DNA of 55,788 bases. It comes from a bacterium (GTDB lineage Bacteria > Planctomycetota > Planctomycetia > Pirellulales > Pirellulaceae). Below the pieces are notes generated by a model. That model was not told the DNA's origin. It saw only the letters and a program-made list of their open reading frames with translations, and did no database searches. Position 1 is the first letter of the stretch. Every line of letters starts with the position of its first letter. Below, piece by piece: positions 7,850 through 17,847 of this stretch. The translations under genes and the position numbers were made by a program. The stretch lies in the NCBI GenBank assembly GCA_024743355.1, contig JANSWS010000005.1, positions 1-55,788 on the forward strand, given 5' to 3'.

Positions 7850-8602
7850 TCAGCTGTTGAGAAGTTTGGCCACCGAGGCGTTATCAAAGTTGAGATTGCT
7901 GGAAACATTCTGGACATCATCGTGATCTTCCAGGGTTTCCAGCAATTTGAGGATTTTTTGTGCCGTATCCTCGTTGACGTCAACGGTAGTCTGCGGGATG
8001 CGAACGACTTCGTTCACGGCCATGACAATCTGGGCTTGCTCAAAAGCCGCTGCCAGCTGCGAGAGATTCTCCGGCGAGGTATAGATTTCGTAGCGATCCT
8101 CGAGCGTTTCCACATCTTCGGCCGAGTTCTCGAGGGCTATTTCCATCATCCGTTCCTCGCTACAGCAATCGCGGTCGATGCCAACTAATCCGCGTCGCTC
8201 GAACAGATAAGCCACGCAACCCGTTGCCCCCAGACTCCCGCCATGAACGTCGAAAATCTTGCGGATTTCTGGGGCGGTACGATTGCGGTTGTCGGTCATG
8301 ATCTCGCACATGACGGCAACGCCTTCGGGGCCGTAGCCTTCGTAAACGGTTTCTTCCACATTGCCGCCATCCAATTCGCCCGTGCCCTTTTTGATTGCCC
8401 GCTCAATATTATCCTTGGGCAAGCTGAGCGACTTGGCTTCTTGAATTGCGTTTCGTAGTCGTACGTTCGCGTCCGGGTCACCGCCTCCCATCTTGGCGGC
8501 GACGATGATGGCCTTTGAGAGTTTCGACCAGAGCTTGCTGCGTTTGGAATCAACGAGAGCTTTCTTGTGTTTGATTCCAGCCCAGTGGGAATGGCCCGCC
8601 AT
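7850..8602 (-). CDS. yebC: YebC/PmpR-family protein
   Basis: YebC-family proteins were first described as transcription regulators, and some members act on ribosomes stalled at proline-rich stretches. The N-terminal signature MAGHSHWAGIKHKKA and the segment LPKDNIERAIKKGTGE are diagnostic. YEGYGPEGVA and TDNRNRTAPEIRKIF mark the middle domain. At 250 residues it has the usual length. It lies 22 bases after the H1-tailed protein and closes the nusA-infB-rbfA cluster, so its setting is translational. Confidence 0.95.
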   Translation of the reverse strand: MAGHSHWAGIKHKKALVDSKRSKLWSKLSKAIIVAAKMGGGDPDANVRLRNAIQEAKSLSLPKDNIERAIKKGTGELDGGNVEETVYEGYGPEGVAVMCEIMTDNRNRTAPEIRKIFDVHGGSLGATGCVAYLFERRGLVGIDRDCCSEERMMEIALENSAEDVETLEDRYEIYTSPENLSQLAAAFEQAQIVMAVNEVVRIPQTTVDVNEDTAQKILKLLETLEDHDDVQNVSSNLNFDNASVAKLLNS

Positions 8603-8624
8603 GAGATTCTAGTGCTCCGCAAAT

Positions 8625-9506
8625 TCAGCGTGGTTTTCGCTTGGTGGATGACTTGGTGCTAGCCTTGGCACTTTTCTTGACCGGTTTGGGAGCAGCCTTT
8701 TTCTTGGCTGCCGATTTCTTGCTGGTGGGGGCCTTCTTGGCACTCTTCTTCACCGCGGGTTGCTGGGTCTTGGGCTCAGCGGTTTTCTTCTCAGCCTTGG
8801 TAGCGGCCTTCGGCTTGGCTGTCTTTTTGGCGGGTGCCGCTTCTTTCTTCGCGGTCGCTCCGGCTTCTTTTAGGATGGCCTTTACCTGTTTGCTTCCCGG
8901 CGAATGGGCCGCGGCGATGGCCAGCTGGTGCAGACAGGATGCGAAATCGGCGCCCTTGGTCTTGGGTACCGTCCGTTCCAGACCTGGAGCCAAGCCTTTC
9001 TCGGCTTCCGATTCGGAAACGATTTCCGTGGCTAGAAGCACGTCCATGATCGAGTTGCTGACAGGGATGGCGTGTCCGCCCAACGCGTTCTGGACAACGT
9101 AGCCGAGTACGAATTTGGTCATACCCGAAAGTCGTTCCAGCTCCTGGACGGCTTTGCCCTGATTCATCTTGATCATATCGTCGATCTCAAAGCTGTAACG
9201 GCTTTCGAACAGCGACTGAAGATTCTTTTTGACGCGCACGGCGGCGGCATGAGGATCCGGCAAGCTGCTCAGCGTTTCGCCGAGTTCACTGATGGTGGTT
9301 ACGCGAATCTCGTTCCAATCAAAGAAGCTATCTTGCAAGCGATGAAATGCCTCGTCGGCCTGTTCATAGGTGGCATCTTCCAGACAGCAGGCATACATCA
9401 TGTGTTCCAAAACGCTGCGATCATTGGGGGCTCGCGAGGGCGTAAAGTGTTTCAGAACAACCTTGTGAAGCAATTGGATACGGTCACCGCGATTCTTGGC
9501 GCTCAT
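8625..9506 (-). CDS. Degenerate endonuclease III-like protein with histone-H1-like tail
   Basis: 293 residues in two parts. Residues about 25-212 resemble the HhH-GPD fold of endonuclease III: the helix-hairpin-helix lies near 123-150 (ERLSGMTKFVLGYVVQNALG, then GHAIPVSNSIM). Aligned to E. coli Nth (LPGVGRKTA and VDTHIFR), the catalytic Lys position is Phe and the catalytic Asp is Ser, and there is no C-terminal 4Fe-4S Cys cluster, so glycosylase activity is unlikely. Residues about 215-293 are almost only Lys, Ala, Pro, Ser and Thr in repeated KKAAPKP-like blocks, as in bacterial histone-H1-like proteins. A DNA- or RNA-binding structural role is my inference. It lies between rbfA and yebC. 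Confidence 0.75.
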   Translation of the reverse strand: MSAKNRGDRIQLLHKVVLKHFTPSRAPNDRSVLEHMMYACCLEDATYEQADEAFHRLQDSFFDWNEIRVTTISELGETLSSLPDPHAAAVRVKKNLQSLFESRYSFEIDDMIKMNQGKAVQELERLSGMTKFVLGYVVQNALGGHAIPVSNSIMDVLLATEIVSESEAEKGLAPGLERTVPKTKGADFASCLHQLAIAAAHSPGSKQVKAILKEAGATAKKEAAPAKKTAKPKAATKAEKKTAEPKTQQPAVKKSAKKAPTSKKSAAKKKAAPKPVKKSAKASTKSSTKRKPR

Positions 9507-9589
9507 ATTTCTCTACGTATTGAATTCCAGGTGTGTCTAGTACATGTTCGGAGCGAGGAGCGTGTTTCTTCAGTCGAGGAAAGCCAGCA

Positions 9590-9994
9590 CTACTCCGAAG
9601 GCTGGGAAGGTGATTCTTCCGCTGTCTGCTGTTGGGCCTCGCGCTGCTCGCGTTCTCGAGCGATCTCCTGCAGGATGCGTCCGACTTCGAGGCTCTTTTT
9701 GACGCCTTCGTCAATCTCAAAAGTGAGTCTGGGTGTATAGCGGGTATCGATCCGTTGGGCAATTTTTGATTGCAGAAAGCCCGCCGAATTGCGCAAACCT
9801 TTCAGGCACAGCTGCTGCTTCGGCTCGTCATCCATAATGGATACCAGGACTTTTGCGGATTTCATGTCAGGCGCCACATCGACGCCGGTTACCGTCACGT
9901 TTTGCACCCGTGGATCGCGCAACTCGGTCAAAATAGCCATACTGACAACTTCGCGGATGGCTTCTGCGGCTTTCAGTAATCGACGACTGGGCAT
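9590..9994 (-). CDS. rbfA: Ribosome-binding factor A
   Basis: Assists late maturation of the 30S subunit, binding near the 5' helix of 16S rRNA. At 134 residues it carries the KH-like fold: an N-terminal helix with [14 protein letters not shown], then [29 protein letters not shown], a near-canonical RbfA core, and the second helix ending in [17 protein letters not shown]. The acidic Gln-rich C-terminus is variable in the family. It lies 165 bases after infB in the nusA-infB-rbfA order common in bacteria. Confidence 0.93.
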   Translation of the reverse strand: MPSRRLLKAAEAIREVVSMAILTELRDPRVQNVTVTGVDVAPDMKSAKVLVSIMDDEPKQQLCLKGLRNSAGFLQSKIAQRIDTRYTPRLTFEIDEGVKKSLEVGRILQEIAREREQREAQQQTAEESPSQPSE

Positions 9995-10159
9995 GACGGA
10001 GTTACAGGCTGAGTTAAGGGCTATCTCAACGTCTCAAGGGCTGCTGCGAAAGACGTCAGGAAATTTGCGAAGACGAATATTGGGAGCTTGCGGGCCGCCA
10101 GATTTTACCTGGTTGGATAATCGGCTGGCCCGAGCAGATCAGCGGTTGATGCAGCGGTT

Positions 10160-12934
10160 TTAGTCAAGTTTGCGGGCAACCTCTTCGATGCGATAGGCTT
10201 CCAGCACATCATCTTGTTTGAGGTCGTTGAAGCCTGCCAGTTTGATGCCGCATTCCATGCCTCGCGGAACTTCTTTGACATCATCCTTATGCCGCTTCAG
10301 TGAATCCAATCCGTAGTCGCCAATGGTACGTCCATCGCGATTGACCCGGATTCTACAACCGCGTTCGATTTGCCCTTGGGCTACATAGCATCCGGCAACG
10401 GCTCCCACACGACTGATGTTGAACACGGTCTTAACCAAGGCCCGACCGAGTTCCACAACTCGCTCTTCTGGACGCAGGCGGCCTTCGATAATGGCCTTAA
10501 TGTCCTCAGCCAATTTGTAGATGATGTCGTATCTCCTTATCTCGACGTTCCTGTCGTCGGCCAGCGAACGCGCGTTTTCATCTGGTATGACATTGAAGCC
10601 GACAATTACGGCTTTGGATGCCGAGGCCAAAGTCACATCCGCGACTGTGATTCCACCAACGCTCTTTTGCAAGGTGCGGATCTCGACTTCGGGATGGATA
10701 ATCTTGCTGAGTTCCTTTTCGATGGCTTCCAAGCTGCCGCGGGCGTCGGCGCGGATGATCAGGTTGAGTTCTACCTTCTCCTCGACCTTGCCCAGCTTGC
10801 CTGTTTGCAACAGATCCTGGAAGGCTTCGAAGGAAACCTTGGGAGACGTTCCCGAGAGGGACTCGGCGCGTGAAGCATCGGAGCGAGCCTCTGCCAATTC
10901 GCGAGCTTGTGCGATGTCTTCCAGCACGTAGAAACGGTCACCCGCACCGGGAGCCGTGTCCAGACCGGTGATGTTGACCGGCATGGATGGTCCGGCGGAA
11001 CTCAATTGTCGATTGCGGTCCAACGTATCGTAGATCGCCTTCACGCGACCGTAGCTGGTTCCGCAGAGCACGACGTCGCCGACATTCAGGGTACCATTCT
11101 GCACCACGACCTTGGCGATCACACCCTTGTCGGAAGCTTGCTCCGATTCCAGGCACACACCGACTCCCGGCCGGTCTGGATTTGCTTTGTAGTCATGCAG
11201 CTCGGCGACCGTCAGCAGTGTTTCGAGCAATTCGTCCATGCCCTCTCCGGTGATGGCACTGGTGCGGACGACTTCCACGTCCCCACCCCATTCACTGGGC
11301 GTCAGCTCGTACTCGGTGAGTTGCGTGAGCACGCGATTGGTATCGACGCCTGGAATGTCGACCTTGTTAAGCGCGACCACGATGGGCACTCCGGCGGCCT
11401 TGGCGTGGCTGATGGCCTCTTCCGTTTGGGGCATGATGCCGTCATCCGCAGCGATCACCAGCACGGCAATATCGGTTACGTTGGCACCGCGGGCCCGCAT
11501 TTCCGTAAAGGCTTCGTGACCTGGGGTATCGACGAAGGAGACGATTCTTCCGTCTTTCTCCACTTGGTAGGCTCGGATGTGCTGGGTAATTCCACCGGCT
11601 TCGCCGGTCACAATGCGAGTTCCAATCAAGTAGTCCAACAGAGAGGTCTTACCGTGGTCTACGTGGCCCAAGAAGGTCACGATGGGTGGTCGTGTGACCA
11701 GAGATTCTTCCGAGTCTTCTTGGCTTTCGATGGCATCGATCAAGTCCTCTTCCAGCGTGGCTGGTTCACGGAACTCGAGTTCAACGCCCAATTCGATGGC
11801 CAATAACTCGGCCAGATCGGTTTCCAGGTTGGAGTTGATGGTCACGCCGTGCCCCATTTGCATCAGTGTGCCAACCACGCGGCCAGCGGGAACCCCGGCG
11901 GCTTCTGAGAAACTACGAACGGTACATGGCAGTTCCAAGACAGCTTTCTCCTTGCGAGGTGCCGCAGTATTCGTTCCCTTGCGAACCAAACGCCTTCCGG
12001 ATCTTTGCGGCCGACCATCATCTTCGCCGTCCAGAATCTTCCCACGGCGGCGTCTTTCGGCTCGGGCTGCGGCGATTCCGGCGCCTTTCTTACGTCCTCC
12101 CTTGCCGTCTTCTTCCTCCGTATCGCGTCGCCCCTTGGCTCGATCCGCGGCGTCTTTGAATTTCTTCAATCCTCCCACGCCGGTAGCCTTGCCGCGTACC
12201 GCTTCCGTTTCTTGCTGCTCCATCTGCTGTTGCACCGGAGCCTTCATACCTTTCTTTTGGCCGCTGATGTCGTCCTTGGTAAAGCGAATCTCGGGCCGTT
12301 GGGGCGCAGGCTCTTTGGACTTCGGCTTGGGCAGAGGTTGGTCTGCCTTTGGCATGCGGGCGACCTTGATCACCGGCTCGCGTTTTTGGGTTGGACGCTT
12401 CTTTTCCTCGCCTGAGTCTGACTTGTCGCTATCGGATCCGATGCGATCTAGACTGCGGACCCGGCGGACACTGGCTGCTGCCGGTGCGATGTAGTCTTCG
12501 CGGCTAATGCGGGTGGGCTGTGTTACTGGAGTTTCCTCGGCGGGCTCGGCAACCACTTCGGCAGGCGCTTCTTCCGCAGCGGCCGGTACAGGAGTAGGTG
12601 CCTCCTCTTCCTTGGTCGGGGCACTGGCTGGAGCAGCTTCCGCTCGCTTGGGCTTCGCCTTGGGAGCATCCAGAACCCGAGGTCGAGACGATAACCGCTC
12701 CGCTAGGGGATTGCTCGGCCGGATAGGGGCTTCGATTTTGGGAGCCGTAGGCTGCGGCTCTTCAGCCTTGGCTTCTCCGCCGGCGAGATGCTTCTGGATT
12801 CGCGCAACCTCATCATCCTCAAGGCTGGCAAGAGCAGAGCCCTTGTTGGTGATACCAATCTTGTTGCAAAGATTCACAAGATCTTTGCTGTCCATGGCTA
12901 GCTCTTTGGCTAACGCGTAGATGCGTTTCGGCAC
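10160..12934 (-). CDS. infB: Translation initiation factor IF-2
   Basis: GTPase that brings initiator tRNA to the 30S subunit. The 924 residues begin with the IF2 N-domain (RIYALAKELAMDSKDLVNLC), then a long low-complexity linker rich in Pro, Ala, Glu, Lys and Arg (residues about 55-330). The GTPase domain has G1 GHVDHGKTS near residue 421, DTPGHEAF and NKVD, followed by domains II-IV. The start is a GTG: MPKRIYALAK is the only N-terminus giving the conserved domain, and GAGGAAA lies about ten bases upstream. It lies 184 bases after nusA; no YlxR-like gene is present between them. Confidence 0.97.
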   Translation of the reverse strand: MPKRIYALAKELAMDSKDLVNLCNKIGITNKGSALASLEDDEVARIQKHLAGGEAKAEEPQPTAPKIEAPIRPSNPLAERLSSRPRVLDAPKAKPKRAEAAPASAPTKEEEAPTPVPAAAEEAPAEVVAEPAEETPVTQPTRISREDYIAPAAASVRRVRSLDRIGSDSDKSDSGEEKKRPTQKREPVIKVARMPKADQPLPKPKSKEPAPQRPEIRFTKDDISGQKKGMKAPVQQQMEQQETEAVRGKATGVGGLKKFKDAADRAKGRRDTEEEDGKGGRKKGAGIAAARAERRRRGKILDGEDDGRPQRSGRRLVRKGTNTAAPRKEKAVLELPCTVRSFSEAAGVPAGRVVGTLMQMGHGVTINSNLETDLAELLAIELGVELEFREPATLEEDLIDAIESQEDSEESLVTRPPIVTFLGHVDHGKTSLLDYLIGTRIVTGEAGGITQHIRAYQVEKDGRIVSFVDTPGHEAFTEMRARGANVTDIAVLVIAADDGIMPQTEEAISHAKAAGVPIVVALNKVDIPGVDTNRVLTQLTEYELTPSEWGGDVEVVRTSAITGEGMDELLETLLTVAELHDYKANPDRPGVGVCLESEQASDKGVIAKVVVQNGTLNVGDVVLCGTSYGRVKAIYDTLDRNRQLSSAGPSMPVNITGLDTAPGAGDRFYVLEDIAQARELAEARSDASRAESLSGTSPKVSFEAFQDLLQTGKLGKVEEKVELNLIIRADARGSLEAIEKELSKIIHPEVEIRTLQKSVGGITVADVTLASASKAVIVGFNVIPDENARSLADDRNVEIRRYDIIYKLAEDIKAIIEGRLRPEERVVELGRALVKTVFNISRVGAVAGCYVAQGQIERGCRIRVNRDGRTIGDYGLDSLKRHKDDVKEVPRGMECGIKLAGFNDLKQDDVLEAYRIEEVARKLD

Positions 12935-13118
12935 GTGCAGTAATTTCCTCTGAAATCATTAAGTGGTAGTGTGTGACACGCAACCGGGTATCGACACGAC
13001 CACTTTACGCACGTGGAGTGTCATCTACATGGACGTTCCCCCTTCGCGAGAGTCACGTCGACCCGGACATGCTGCCCTATCCCCGGAGGAAGTAAGGCAA
13101 TTGTTGCCGACCAGAGAG

Positions 13119-14573
13119 TTAATTCCGATCGGTGGCATCATTCTTGTCCATGGCTTCCTCTGGAGCACTTCCGGTAGGCATTGTTTCAGCCTGACCTACT
13201 TGTTCTGCGACTGGCTCGTTGCCGTCGCTCCCATCATCTTCACCTTCGCTTGCATCGCTGCCCGATTGCTGTTCACCTTCCGCTTCGGAAGTTTCCTCAG
13301 GCTCCGTTGCCGCCGGTGGTTCCTCCACGACGGCAGCCGCCGGTGTCGGGGCAGGGGCTTGACTGGCGGCCAGTTGCTCAGCTTGCTCGCGTTCCTTCTT
13401 CAGTCGTTTCTGCTCTTCCGCGACTCTTTCGGCTTCCTCGGCCTTTTCGTCGGCTTGCTCGACGATAGCGTCGACTTGTTCAGCCGTCATACCGCCCATC
13501 TCCATGAGGGCATCCGGCTCAATTACGGAAAGATCATCGTACGACAAATAGCCCTGTTCCACTAGCCTTTGTGCCAATTCGTCGGTCATTCCTTCCAATT
13601 CCATGAAGGCGCCGACTGCTCGATCAATCTGCTCTTCCAGCTCGCCGGCGGTCATGATCTCGATGTCCCAGCCCACCAATTTGCTGCCTAGGCGGACATT
13701 TTGCCCATATTTGCCAATCGCCTGGGACAGTTGATCGTCCTTGACCAGCACAATGGCTCGCCCGATCATGTCGCACAACAGCACCTGTTCGACTTCGGCC
13801 GGTTGCAAGGCGGCCGGAATCAGAGCCATGGGATCATCGCTCCAACGCACGATATCGATGCGTTCTCCCGCCAATTCGCTCGTGATATTCTTGATGCGAT
13901 TGCCCCGAACGCCCACGCAAGCCCCGACACAGTCGACGCGTTGATCGGAGCTACTGACCGCAACTTTGCTGCGATGGCCGGGCTCGCGGCTGATCGCCTT
14001 GATCTCAATGACGCCTTCGGCGATCTCCGGAATTTCCTGCTCAAATAGGCGTTGTACCAGCTGGGGTTTGGTGCGGCTCAAGATGACTTTGACCCGGTTT
14101 CCTGAGGCTTTGACCTCGTAGACCACGGCCCGAATGCGATCGCCATTATGGTAGGATTCGCCCGAAATCTGCTCTCCGCGGGGCAGAATCGCTTCCATAT
14201 TGCCCAGCTGTACCGTTGTTACGCCTCGGTCGCTGCGTTGTACGGTACCGGTTACCAGTTGACCCACTTGATCGTGAAATTCATCCAGAAGCGAATCGCG
14301 TTCCGCTTCCTTAATCTTTTGGATAATTACCTGTTTGGCCGTTTGGGCGCCGATGCGACCGATTTCTGCCTGGTCAAGTTCTTGCCCATCGACCACGGCG
14401 GTGATGTCACCGGAATCGCGATTGATGGACACTTGGATCTCTGACTCTTCGCCAGAAAACCTACGTACGGCAGTCACCAATGCGGATTCAATGGCAGAGA
14501 AAACGATTTCGCTGTCGATATTCTTCTCGCGGTGAAGCGAATCAACGAGTCTGAGCAATTCAGATGGATTCAT
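13119..14573 (-). CDS. nusA: Transcription termination/antitermination factor NusA
   Basis: Binds RNA polymerase and nascent RNA, modulating pausing and termination. The 484 residues show the N-terminal polymerase-binding domain ([21 protein letters not shown]), an S1 domain ([21 protein letters not shown]), tandem KH domains ([35 protein letters not shown]) and a helix-hairpin-helix region ([21 protein letters not shown]). The tail, from about residue 390, is Glu/Ala-rich and of low complexity. First gene of the nusA-infB-rbfA unit. The usual upstream rimP is absent: the next gene upstream is a ketoacyl synthase. Confidence 0.97.
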   Translation of the reverse strand: MNPSELLRLVDSLHREKNIDSEIVFSAIESALVTAVRRFSGEESEIQVSINRDSGDITAVVDGQELDQAEIGRIGAQTAKQVIIQKIKEAERDSLLDEFHDQVGQLVTGTVQRSDRGVTTVQLGNMEAILPRGEQISGESYHNGDRIRAVVYEVKASGNRVKVILSRTKPQLVQRLFEQEIPEIAEGVIEIKAISREPGHRSKVAVSSSDQRVDCVGACVGVRGNRIKNITSELAGERIDIVRWSDDPMALIPAALQPAEVEQVLLCDMIGRAIVLVKDDQLSQAIGKYGQNVRLGSKLVGWDIEIMTAGELEEQIDRAVGAFMELEGMTDELAQRLVEQGYLSYDDLSVIEPDALMEMGGMTAEQVDAIVEQADEKAEEAERVAEEQKRLKKEREQAEQLAASQAPAPTPAAAVVEEPPAATEPEETSEAEGEQQSGSDASEGEDDGSDGNEPVAEQVGQAETMPTGSAPEEAMDKNDATDRN

Positions 14574-14862
14574 GCGGCCATTCGTCGAAGCGAGTAATCC
14601 GCGGAATCGTCCTGCGGCCGGATTTCCCGTACCGACAGGGCTCAGTTTTGAGAGCGCCAGCTAGGCAACAACGTGGCGTGCGTTTAATGAGGAATCACAC
14701 CTGCATCAACGAATTCCACCGAACGTCAGAAAATTTCGGCCGACAAAACCATCCGCAGAGGGATCGGGTTCGGTCACTAGTCGATCAATCGTATCGGGGC
14801 CTTGGCTGAGTGTCAAACGCAATCTGCGGCTGTTGAAGCCCCAAATTTGGCAGTGAAAAGTC

Positions 14863-16176
14863 CTAAGAATCAACCCTCGCGACCATGACCCCACAGGCCT
14901 GACCCTGGAGCGTGAAGCTGCTATGCAAAAAGCCGCTGCCGGGCGAACAGGCTTGCGTAGCGGGAGACCAGCGAATTCCTTCCAGTGGCTTTGTCAGGTT
15001 TTGGATGGCAAAAAGCTGCTGGTGTTCCAAAGCTAGCAAGCTGCAGATCAATTCGACAGCGGCACTGCCCGCTCCGAGATTGCCGAAGTAGCTCTTGGCA
15101 GCTGTCACCGGAATATCTTTTTGTTCGGACAAAATACGATTCAGAGCCGCCGATTCGGCTTGATCCGAAAGCGGATCCCCCAGTCCCTGGGCGTGAACAT
15201 GCCAAGAGCTGGGGATTCGATCTCCAGCTGCTTCCAGGGCTTTCCTGAGGGCCAGCTCCGAGGCCAGAGTGAGATGCTCGGGGGATATCGAAGTCCCAAC
15301 GCAGGCGGCGCCGCAGCCGATGATTTCTCCCCACAGCCTGGCGTTTCTTGCCGTCGCATGCTCGAAGGACTCCAGCACGATGGCTCCGGCTCCTTCTCCG
15401 ACCACCATGCCGTCGCTGTCCTGGTCAAAGGGGCGGGCCATTTGGGCCGGGTCAGGTCGCTCCTTGGCCAGTTGGTCCGTCAGCGAAACGTGCAAGGTAC
15501 GCAAAGGATGTAAGCGCGTACCGGTGGCACCCACCAGCATCACATCGGCCGCTCCGCGCTCAATAATGGAAGCCGCTTCGCTGATCGCCAGATTCATGCT
15601 GGCGTCGCGGTCGGTAATGGCATTGTTCGGACCGCGAAAGTCGTTGTAGATCGAAACATGGCTATTGGGCATGTTGGGGAGATACTTCAGTAGCCATAAG
15701 GGATTGACGCGTTGCATTCCGTGTGTGGGCCAATCCGAGGTGCGGAATTGCCCGGCCGATGCCTGTCGGCAGGAACGCAGTCCGTCTGCATATTCCTCCG
15801 GGCGGGTCAGAATATAGTCGCAGCCGAAAAGACATCCGCAGCGATCGGGGTTGCGGTCTTCCCCCAAGCCGCTGTGGCTGAGGGCCTTTTGCGAGGCCGC
15901 GACCCCCATCTCGATTTCGCGGCACATGACCTTCATGTTTTTCTTGATGGCGCGCTGGGTGGGCTTACTCAGGGGGCCATAGTCGGTGATGTCGCCGGAG
16001 AAATCCTTGACCTCGCCACCTGAGCGGAAGGGCAATGCGCTGCAGTCCATGCGTTCCACCGGCCGAACACCAGACACTCCATCTCGCAGATGTTGCCAAA
16101 CGGTCTCCGGGTCCGAGCCAATAGGGCTGACCATTCCGAATCCGGTGATTACGACGCGCTTTCGCAGGCTGGCCAT
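14863..16176 (-). CDS. Beta-ketoacyl-ACP synthase-like protein, active-site Cys replaced
   Basis: Thiolase-fold condensing-enzyme relative of the FabF type, 437 residues from the ATG giving MASLRKRVVITGFGMVSPIG, where FabF homology begins. Compared with FabF, the Cys of the TACxS motif is Asp191 (AITDRDAS), the first His is kept (H328 in WHVHAQG), the Lys is kept (K361 in AAKSYFG), and the second His is Asn366. Claisen condensation by the normal Cys-His-His triad is therefore unlikely. It could be a chain-length-factor-like partner, a decarboxylase, or act in an unknown lipid pathway. It follows a secreted protein gene, probably in one transcript. No other fatty-acid synthesis gene is nearby. 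Confidence 0.85.
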   Translation of the reverse strand: MASLRKRVVITGFGMVSPIGSDPETVWQHLRDGVSGVRPVERMDCSALPFRSGGEVKDFSGDITDYGPLSKPTQRAIKKNMKVMCREIEMGVAASQKALSHSGLGEDRNPDRCGCLFGCDYILTRPEEYADGLRSCRQASAGQFRTSDWPTHGMQRVNPLWLLKYLPNMPNSHVSIYNDFRGPNNAITDRDASMNLAISEAASIIERGAADVMLVGATGTRLHPLRTLHVSLTDQLAKERPDPAQMARPFDQDSDGMVVGEGAGAIVLESFEHATARNARLWGEIIGCGAACVGTSISPEHLTLASELALRKALEAAGDRIPSSWHVHAQGLGDPLSDQAESAALNRILSEQKDIPVTAAKSYFGNLGAGSAAVELICSLLALEHQQLFAIQNLTKPLEGIRWSPATQACSPGSGFLHSSFTLQGQACGVMVARVDS

Positions 16177-16286
16177 GTTGCTCGGGGGGCGAAAATGTAG
16201 CTTGAGACGACAGGCCGCGTGTACGGAAGCAGCCCGTGGGGATGTCCAGTTTTGCCCATGGAGCAAGAACTGACAAGCTCTCTGGC

Positions 16287-17528
16287 TCAGTAGCGGCCGC
16301 GGCTGAGCGGGCTGGTGGGACGGGCGGTTCTGCTGCCGGGGTCGGTCGTCTGTACCCTGCCCGTGGCACTTCCGCGGTACTCAATGAACAGCAACGCGTC
16401 CGTCCTGGCACCGGCAGTTGGCAAGATTTGATTCAGGCCGAACATCTCGGTGCTGCGTCCGAACAGAGTGGGGTCGTATTGCTGCGGCAGGGCAACCACT
16501 CCGCAACTGAGCAATAGAACTTGATCGGCGGGCCAACGAAATCGTTCGTGCAGACGCCAGCTGGCGACTTGCGGAACATTGATTTGCCCGGAGTAAGTCT
16601 GGCCGTTGGAAAGTGGCAAATCCAGATTGACGTTGGCCAGCCTTTCCACTTGGTCGATGTCGCATTTGACCATCAGATCCACGTTTTGCTTGTCCACGCT
16701 CAGCAGCGGACTCAACTGCAAACGGTAGCCTTCGCGAATCTCTCCCGTGGCCGGGACGTAGGGAGGCCAGCCGGCCTGGGCGGGTTGAAGATCAGCCACA
16801 AAGTTTCGACCCCGCAATTGCTCCAGGACCTGGGCTTGGCCGTTGTGGACAACCACGTCGGATGCGTTGAGTTCCCGGAAGTCAACTCGGCTTCGCAGTT
16901 GTGCCAGCAAAATGGCGGCGTTTTCTTTTGGCAGCAGGTAAGCGCTAATACCAGGTGACTGTGCTTGGACGCTGCGCATCAGAGCATGGGCTCGCGTGCG
17001 CCAGTTGGGATTGCCTACCGCCATCAGACGCAGGCCGAACAGCTGTGGTTCGGTGGTGCCGTTCACAAATCGCTCATGAACAGCGCTGACGATCTGGTGC
17101 ATTTGTTCGTTATGGTAGACGCGCAGTGTTTCCCTGTCCGCGCTCAGAATGCCAAACGGATCGCTGAACCAGACATCTGTCCCGGTTTCTCTCAGCACCC
17201 AATCCACGATGGCCTGATGCGGGCGATCGACCGTGGTCAGTTCTTTCGTATAAGGTCTCAGATCGTAGGTCTTCCAGTATTGGCCTGCGTCTTTGGGCAG
17301 GTTGACGGGACCTCCGGTAGGAGCGGCCGAAAGACCGCCGGTTGTGTTTTCAAGACTGGGTACCGCGGATTGGGCCAGGCAAGGGCGGGGCGACCAAGCG
17401 TTGGCCAGCGTGGTTAGGGCTGAGAATGTCAGCCAAAGTAGAAGCCGAGGTAGACGGACCGCGAGCGGAGCTTCAGGCACAGGCAGCGATGTTTCGGCCG
17501 GCACTGACTGGCGAGTGGTGACTTTCAT
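16287..17528 (-). CDS. Exported protein of unknown function, possible secretin-like C-terminal region
   Basis: 413 residues from the ATG giving MKVTTRQSV; GGAG lies about ten bases upstream of it. A hydrophobic segment (LPRLLLWLTFSALTTLA) followed by a Cys-Leu-Ala stretch looks like a signal peptide. I do not recognise the family with confidence. The part from about residue 260 (GYRLQLSPLLSVDKQNVDLMV, later INVPQV and DQVLLLSCGVV) resembles the beta region of type II/III secretion secretins in its spacing, but the length is short and no pilotin or other secretion gene is nearby. It is divergent from the VWA gene at 17848. Confidence 0.7.
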   Translation of the reverse strand: MKVTTRQSVPAETSLPVPEAPLAVRLPRLLLWLTFSALTTLANAWSPRPCLAQSAVPSLENTTGGLSAAPTGGPVNLPKDAGQYWKTYDLRPYTKELTTVDRPHQAIVDWVLRETGTDVWFSDPFGILSADRETLRVYHNEQMHQIVSAVHERFVNGTTEPQLFGLRLMAVGNPNWRTRAHALMRSVQAQSPGISAYLLPKENAAILLAQLRSRVDFRELNASDVVVHNGQAQVLEQLRGRNFVADLQPAQAGWPPYVPATGEIREGYRLQLSPLLSVDKQNVDLMVKCDIDQVERLANVNLDLPLSNGQTYSGQINVPQVASWRLHERFRWPADQVLLLSCGVVALPQQYDPTLFGRSTEMFGLNQILPTAGARTDALLFIEYRGSATGRVQTTDPGSRTARPTSPLSRGRY

Positions 17529-17847
17529 GACGCACTGGATCTCCATAGAGCTCGATGCCTGGCTGGCGATTCACCACGCGTGGACCCCAGCCGTGATGCT
17601 TGGATGGGCTGGTCTTCAGGAAATTAGCGGCAAGCTGCCAATGTCCCAGATTGCCCAGTGGATTCAGGCAACCAGTGGGTTCGATTTCAGCCGGTCCCGC
17701 GCGATATGGTTTGGACTCTATATATCGAAAGGCAATTTGCTCAGCCAAGGTCAATCAATGCCTGCATTTGCTTGACGTCATAACGGAAATTTCTAAGACT
17801 ATGGTCCGCTTTCCGTCTAACCCGGTTGAAATCGAAAGAAGCAGCCG
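17529..17847. other. Divergent spacer, no gene seen
   Basis: This 319-bp stretch separates the minus-strand secreted protein from the plus-strand VWA gene and must carry promoters for both. I could not find a near-consensus -35/-10 pair or a credible short gene. Confidence 0.5.
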
